A stretch of DNA of 8,470 bases, taken from an uncultured Persicitalea sp. (lineage in GTDB: Bacteria > Bacteroidota > Bacteroidia > Cytophagales > Spirosomataceae). This document shows positions 6,972-8,470 of this stretch, one piece after another. A program made the translations under genes and the position numbers. The notes under the pieces are model-generated. The model was not told the origin of the DNA. It saw nothing but the letters and a program-made list of their open reading frames with translations, and ran no database searches. Numbering within the stretch: position 1 is the stretch's first letter; each line of letters starts with the position of its first letter. Location: positions 1-8,470 of the forward strand of contig CATMVR010000179.1 of NCBI GenBank assembly GCA_950075905.1, in the 5' to 3' direction.

Positions 6972-8300
6972 ATGGTCATTCCCGAAGTTCAAAACCATTT
7001 CATCAACTGGCGCGATGGGATGAAGATAACCCAAAGCCACCTTTCTGCCCATGACCTGGCCATTCGGGATGCTATTCGCGATGTAGCCTCGTTGCACACG
7101 GGAGGATTTAACTTCGGGCTTTTACCTGCTGAAAATGGCCAGGAAGCAGATTTGCGGGTCAGTGTGATAGGAGATAATTTTCAGCTAAATGGCTGTCGGG
7201 CGGTGACCCCGGGTGGGCTTCGCATTGACTGGCAGGCTGGGAAGGGTTCCGAACCCCTCAGTATTTCTTTGCTCGACTACAAAAACCGAATGGGAAATGC
7301 GGGGTTTTTCTATATCGTGTTACGAGCCTCTATAAATTCACTCGTAGAATCTGGTGACTACGATTCGGACGAGTTGCCCCTTCGCAAACCTTTTCGGGTC
7401 ATCAAGCCTACCTTAGAATTACTTTCAGCCCATGAAACGATTGCGGACGGATTCAGTATCCCGATTTTCAGGATCAGGTCTGAAGGCCAATTGTTTTCCC
7501 CAGACTATGACTATATACCCCCCAGTATCGGGGTTTTTGGTGAGAACATGCTTTGGTATTTCGATACCTGCGGAAAACTGATCAATAACATTCATCAGAC
7601 TGCTATTCTGACTTTGCGAAAAATTAATGCCATGCCGAGCCCTTCGGTCATTGCAAAAGATATTGCCCAAGTGCTGGAAAGGATTGTTTCTATCGGGATA
7701 GATGTCATTGATCCCTATCGGTTGTATCTGAAAGATCAGCCACCGGTATTTTTTATCAGTAGTCTCGTAAAATACGCCCGGGCAATTCGTGTTGCGTTCG
7801 ATTGCCTTTCCGAGAGCAGTGCCACCCGGCTCTACCAGTATTTTCGGAATAACATTGGCGGAACAACCAAATTTAACCGGCACATTCCTGAGGTTACGAA
7901 ATCTTTTCTGGATTCCATGACCGATACGGTCCTATCCAAAACGTATAATCATAATGATTGCGCGCTATTGCTCGACAGCCTGAGGAGCTTTCTGGATTTT
8001 CTGGATTTTCTGGAAAACCAGGACCCGTTACAGGCCAAGAGAGTGTCTGCAGTGTGGGTGTCTGCGCTGAAAAAATGGTTGCCGGGTTTTGAAAAAGCAT
8101 CACGAATCAAGGTGTCGCCGGTGGTGATACAGGGTGACATGGACGAAACCGTGGACTGGCGTCATAACCTGAAAGTGATTCAGGAAAAATTTCAGAATCC
8201 ACAGATTCATATGTTGCCCGGTGCCCGCCATCAACTGGCCAATGAACATGAAGACTTTCGCGGTAAAATTTTCGCGATTATTGATCAATATCTCGACTGA
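6972..8300 (+). CDS. tssK: Type VI secretion baseplate subunit TssK, 3' end replaced by hydrolase sequence
   Basis: TssK is the trimeric adaptor that ties the baseplate wedges (through TssF/TssG) to the membrane complex. Residues 1 to about 340 are TssK-like: the N-terminal signature INWRDGMKITQSH (11-23) is typical of Bacteroidota TssK, followed by the beta shoulder domain (about 40-190: LRVSVIGDNFQLNGCRAVTP, PIFRIRSE, DYDYIPPSIGVF) and the helical bundle (about 200-340). After a 9-base tandem repeat (7989-8014, encoding FLDFLDFL) the frame changes character and the remaining roughly 95 residues are the C-terminus of an alpha/beta hydrolase. The C-terminal head of TssK, the part that reaches the membrane complex in better-studied systems, is therefore incomplete. 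The 442-residue open frame is real in the given sequence but probably chimeric; the natural tssK would end differently and continue into other T6SS DNA. Confidence 0.85.
   Translation: MVIPEVQNHFINWRDGMKITQSHLSAHDLAIRDAIRDVASLHTGGFNFGLLPAENGQEADLRVSVIGDNFQLNGCRAVTPGGLRIDWQAGKGSEPLSISLLDYKNRMGNAGFFYIVLRASINSLVESGDYDSDELPLRKPFRVIKPTLELLSAHETIADGFSIPIFRIRSEGQLFSPDYDYIPPSIGVFGENMLWYFDTCGKLINNIHQTAILTLRKINAMPSPSVIAKDIAQVLERIVSIGIDVIDPYRLYLKDQPPVFFISSLVKYARAIRVAFDCLSESSATRLYQYFRNNIGGTTKFNRHIPEVTKSFLDSMTDTVLSKTYNHNDCALLLDSLRSFLDFLDFLENQDPLQAKRVSAVWVSALKKWLPGFEKASRIKVSPVVIQGDMDETVDWRHNLKVIQEKFQNPQIHMLPGARHQLANEHEDFRGKIFAIIDQYLD
7989..8014 (+). repeat. 9-bp tandem repeat at the TssK/hydrolase join
   Basis: Bases 7989-8014 have period 9: CTGGATTTT occurs at 7992 and 8001, and CTGGA starts a third copy at 8010. 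The repeat is in frame and encodes Leu-Asp-Phe units. It sits exactly where the protein changes from TssK-like to hydrolase-like sequence, so it is the best candidate for the microhomology through which the two sequences were joined. It could also be a chance repeat lying wholly in one partner. Confidence 0.75.
8010..8300 (+). pseudogene. 3' fragment of a proteobacterial-type alpha/beta hydrolase
   Basis: The last 96 or so codons of the tssK open frame match the C-terminal third of alpha/beta hydrolases (serine aminopeptidase S33/lysophospholipase-like) common in Gammaproteobacteria. Visible are QDPLQAKRVSAVWVSALKKW, the strand VSPVVIQGDMDETVDWR, which carries the catalytic-acid Asp (Asp391 of the open frame, bases 8142-8144), and MLPGARHQLANE with the catalytic His (His420, bases 8229-8231). 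The nucleophile elbow GxSxG and the whole N-terminal core are absent, so this fragment cannot be an active hydrolase on its own. It has no start of its own and simply continues the tssK frame. The left boundary is approximate, within about 7989-8025. The fragment and the following gene probably come from a different organism than the T6SS genes. Confidence 0.75.
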
Positions 8301-8359
8301 TTATCGATTTTACGCTTTGTTACTTGAGCTGCGGCGCGAATTTCCTGATGGTAGCGTCA

Positions 8360-8374
8360 CATATTGGCAATATG
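8360..8374. promoter_or_regulatory. Perfect inverted repeat upstream of secreted-protein gene
   Basis: CATATTG-G-CAATATG is a perfect palindrome with 7-base arms around one base, in the 106-base gap between the hydrolase stop and the ATG at 8407. Its short loop and AT-rich arms suit a dimeric-regulator binding site better than a terminator hairpin, although a few T residues follow (GCCTTTT). No regulator can be named. Confidence 0.3.
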
Positions 8375-8393
8375 CCTTTTGAATGTTGTTTCA

Positions 8394-8399
8394 AGGAGA
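8394..8399 (+). promoter_or_regulatory. Strong Shine-Dalgarno site
   Basis: AGGAGA lies 7 bases before the ATG at 8407, with canonical spacing. It decides that start. It also contrasts with the T6SS genes to the left, none of which has such a site, supporting a different host for this end of the window. Confidence 0.75.
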
Positions 8400-8406
8400 C
8401 TTAAGC

Positions 8407-8470
8407 ATGGATAAGAAATGGATGCTGGCCATGACCGCCGGTGCTGCAATGATGAGCCAGGCAGCAATCG
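8407..8470 (+). CDS. N-terminus of a secreted or envelope protein, truncated by window end
   Basis: Only 21 codons are visible. They encode MDKKWMLAMTAGAAMMSQAA followed by Ile: a basic N-terminus, a hydrophobic Ala/Met core and a small-residue SQAA-type end, which together make a Sec signal peptide with cleavage probably near the last alanines. The strong AGGAGA site at 8394-8399 supports the start. Nothing of the mature protein is in the window, so its function cannot be stated. It is preceded by the hydrolase fragment and belongs with it rather than with the T6SS genes. Confidence 0.65.
   Translation, partial: MDKKWMLAMTAGAAMMSQAAI

Noticed and set aside
7425..7883. 152-codon antisense frame within tssK
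   Set aside because: It is opposite TssK-like coding sequence and no domain is visible in it.
6972..8300. A natural bifunctional TssK-hydrolase enzyme
   Set aside because: The hydrolase part lacks the nucleophile elbow and core, and the downstream DNA looks like another organism, so a functional fusion is unlikely.

Overview
The window carries part of a Bacteroidota-type (subtype iii) type VI secretion system (T6SSiii). All of its genes lie on the + strand and are packed like an operon. In order they are: the 3' part of an unrecognised AT-rich gene (1-465), vgrG/tssI (516-2324), the gp25-like tssE (2329-2763), an unrecognised AT-rich gene (2794-3303), tssF (3307-5127), tssG (5124-6068), the multi-span membrane protein tssN (6098-6949) and tssK (from 6972). 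Gaps between genes are 3 to 50 bases, and tssF and tssG overlap by ATGA. Start codons are not preceded by Shine-Dalgarno sequences, as is common in Bacteroidota. The protein set, with TssN and divergent TssE/F/G/K, fits a Cytophagales-like member of that phylum. The genus cannot be read from the sequence.

The encoded proteins make up most of one end of the contractile injection machine. VgrG is the puncturing spike. TssE, TssF and TssG form the baseplate wedge around it. TssK is the adaptor from baseplate to envelope, and TssN is an inner-membrane component particular to T6SSiii. The sheath (TssB/C), Hcp, the ClpV ATPase, PAAR and TssO/P/Q/R are not in the window.

Two genes are not standard structural parts. 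Both are clearly AT-richer than their neighbours (hand counts of about 36-37% G+C in 180-base samples, against 55% in a tssF sample). The one between tssE and tssF has residue patterns resembling NAD-using toxins of the ADP-ribosyltransferase/TNT type, so it may be a cargo effector inside the structural operon. The upstream one is unclassified.

The right end does not belong with the rest. The tssK frame runs, through a 9-base tandem repeat at 7989-8014, straight into the C-terminal third of a proteobacterial-type alpha/beta hydrolase (to 8300). A short intergenic region with a strong Shine-Dalgarno follows, then the start of a gene for a secreted protein (8407 to the window end). The most likely explanation is a chimeric join of DNA from two organisms, by assembly or amplification artefact. 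A real recombination event is the alternative. Either way, the 442-residue TssK-hydrolase protein should not be taken as a natural TssK.
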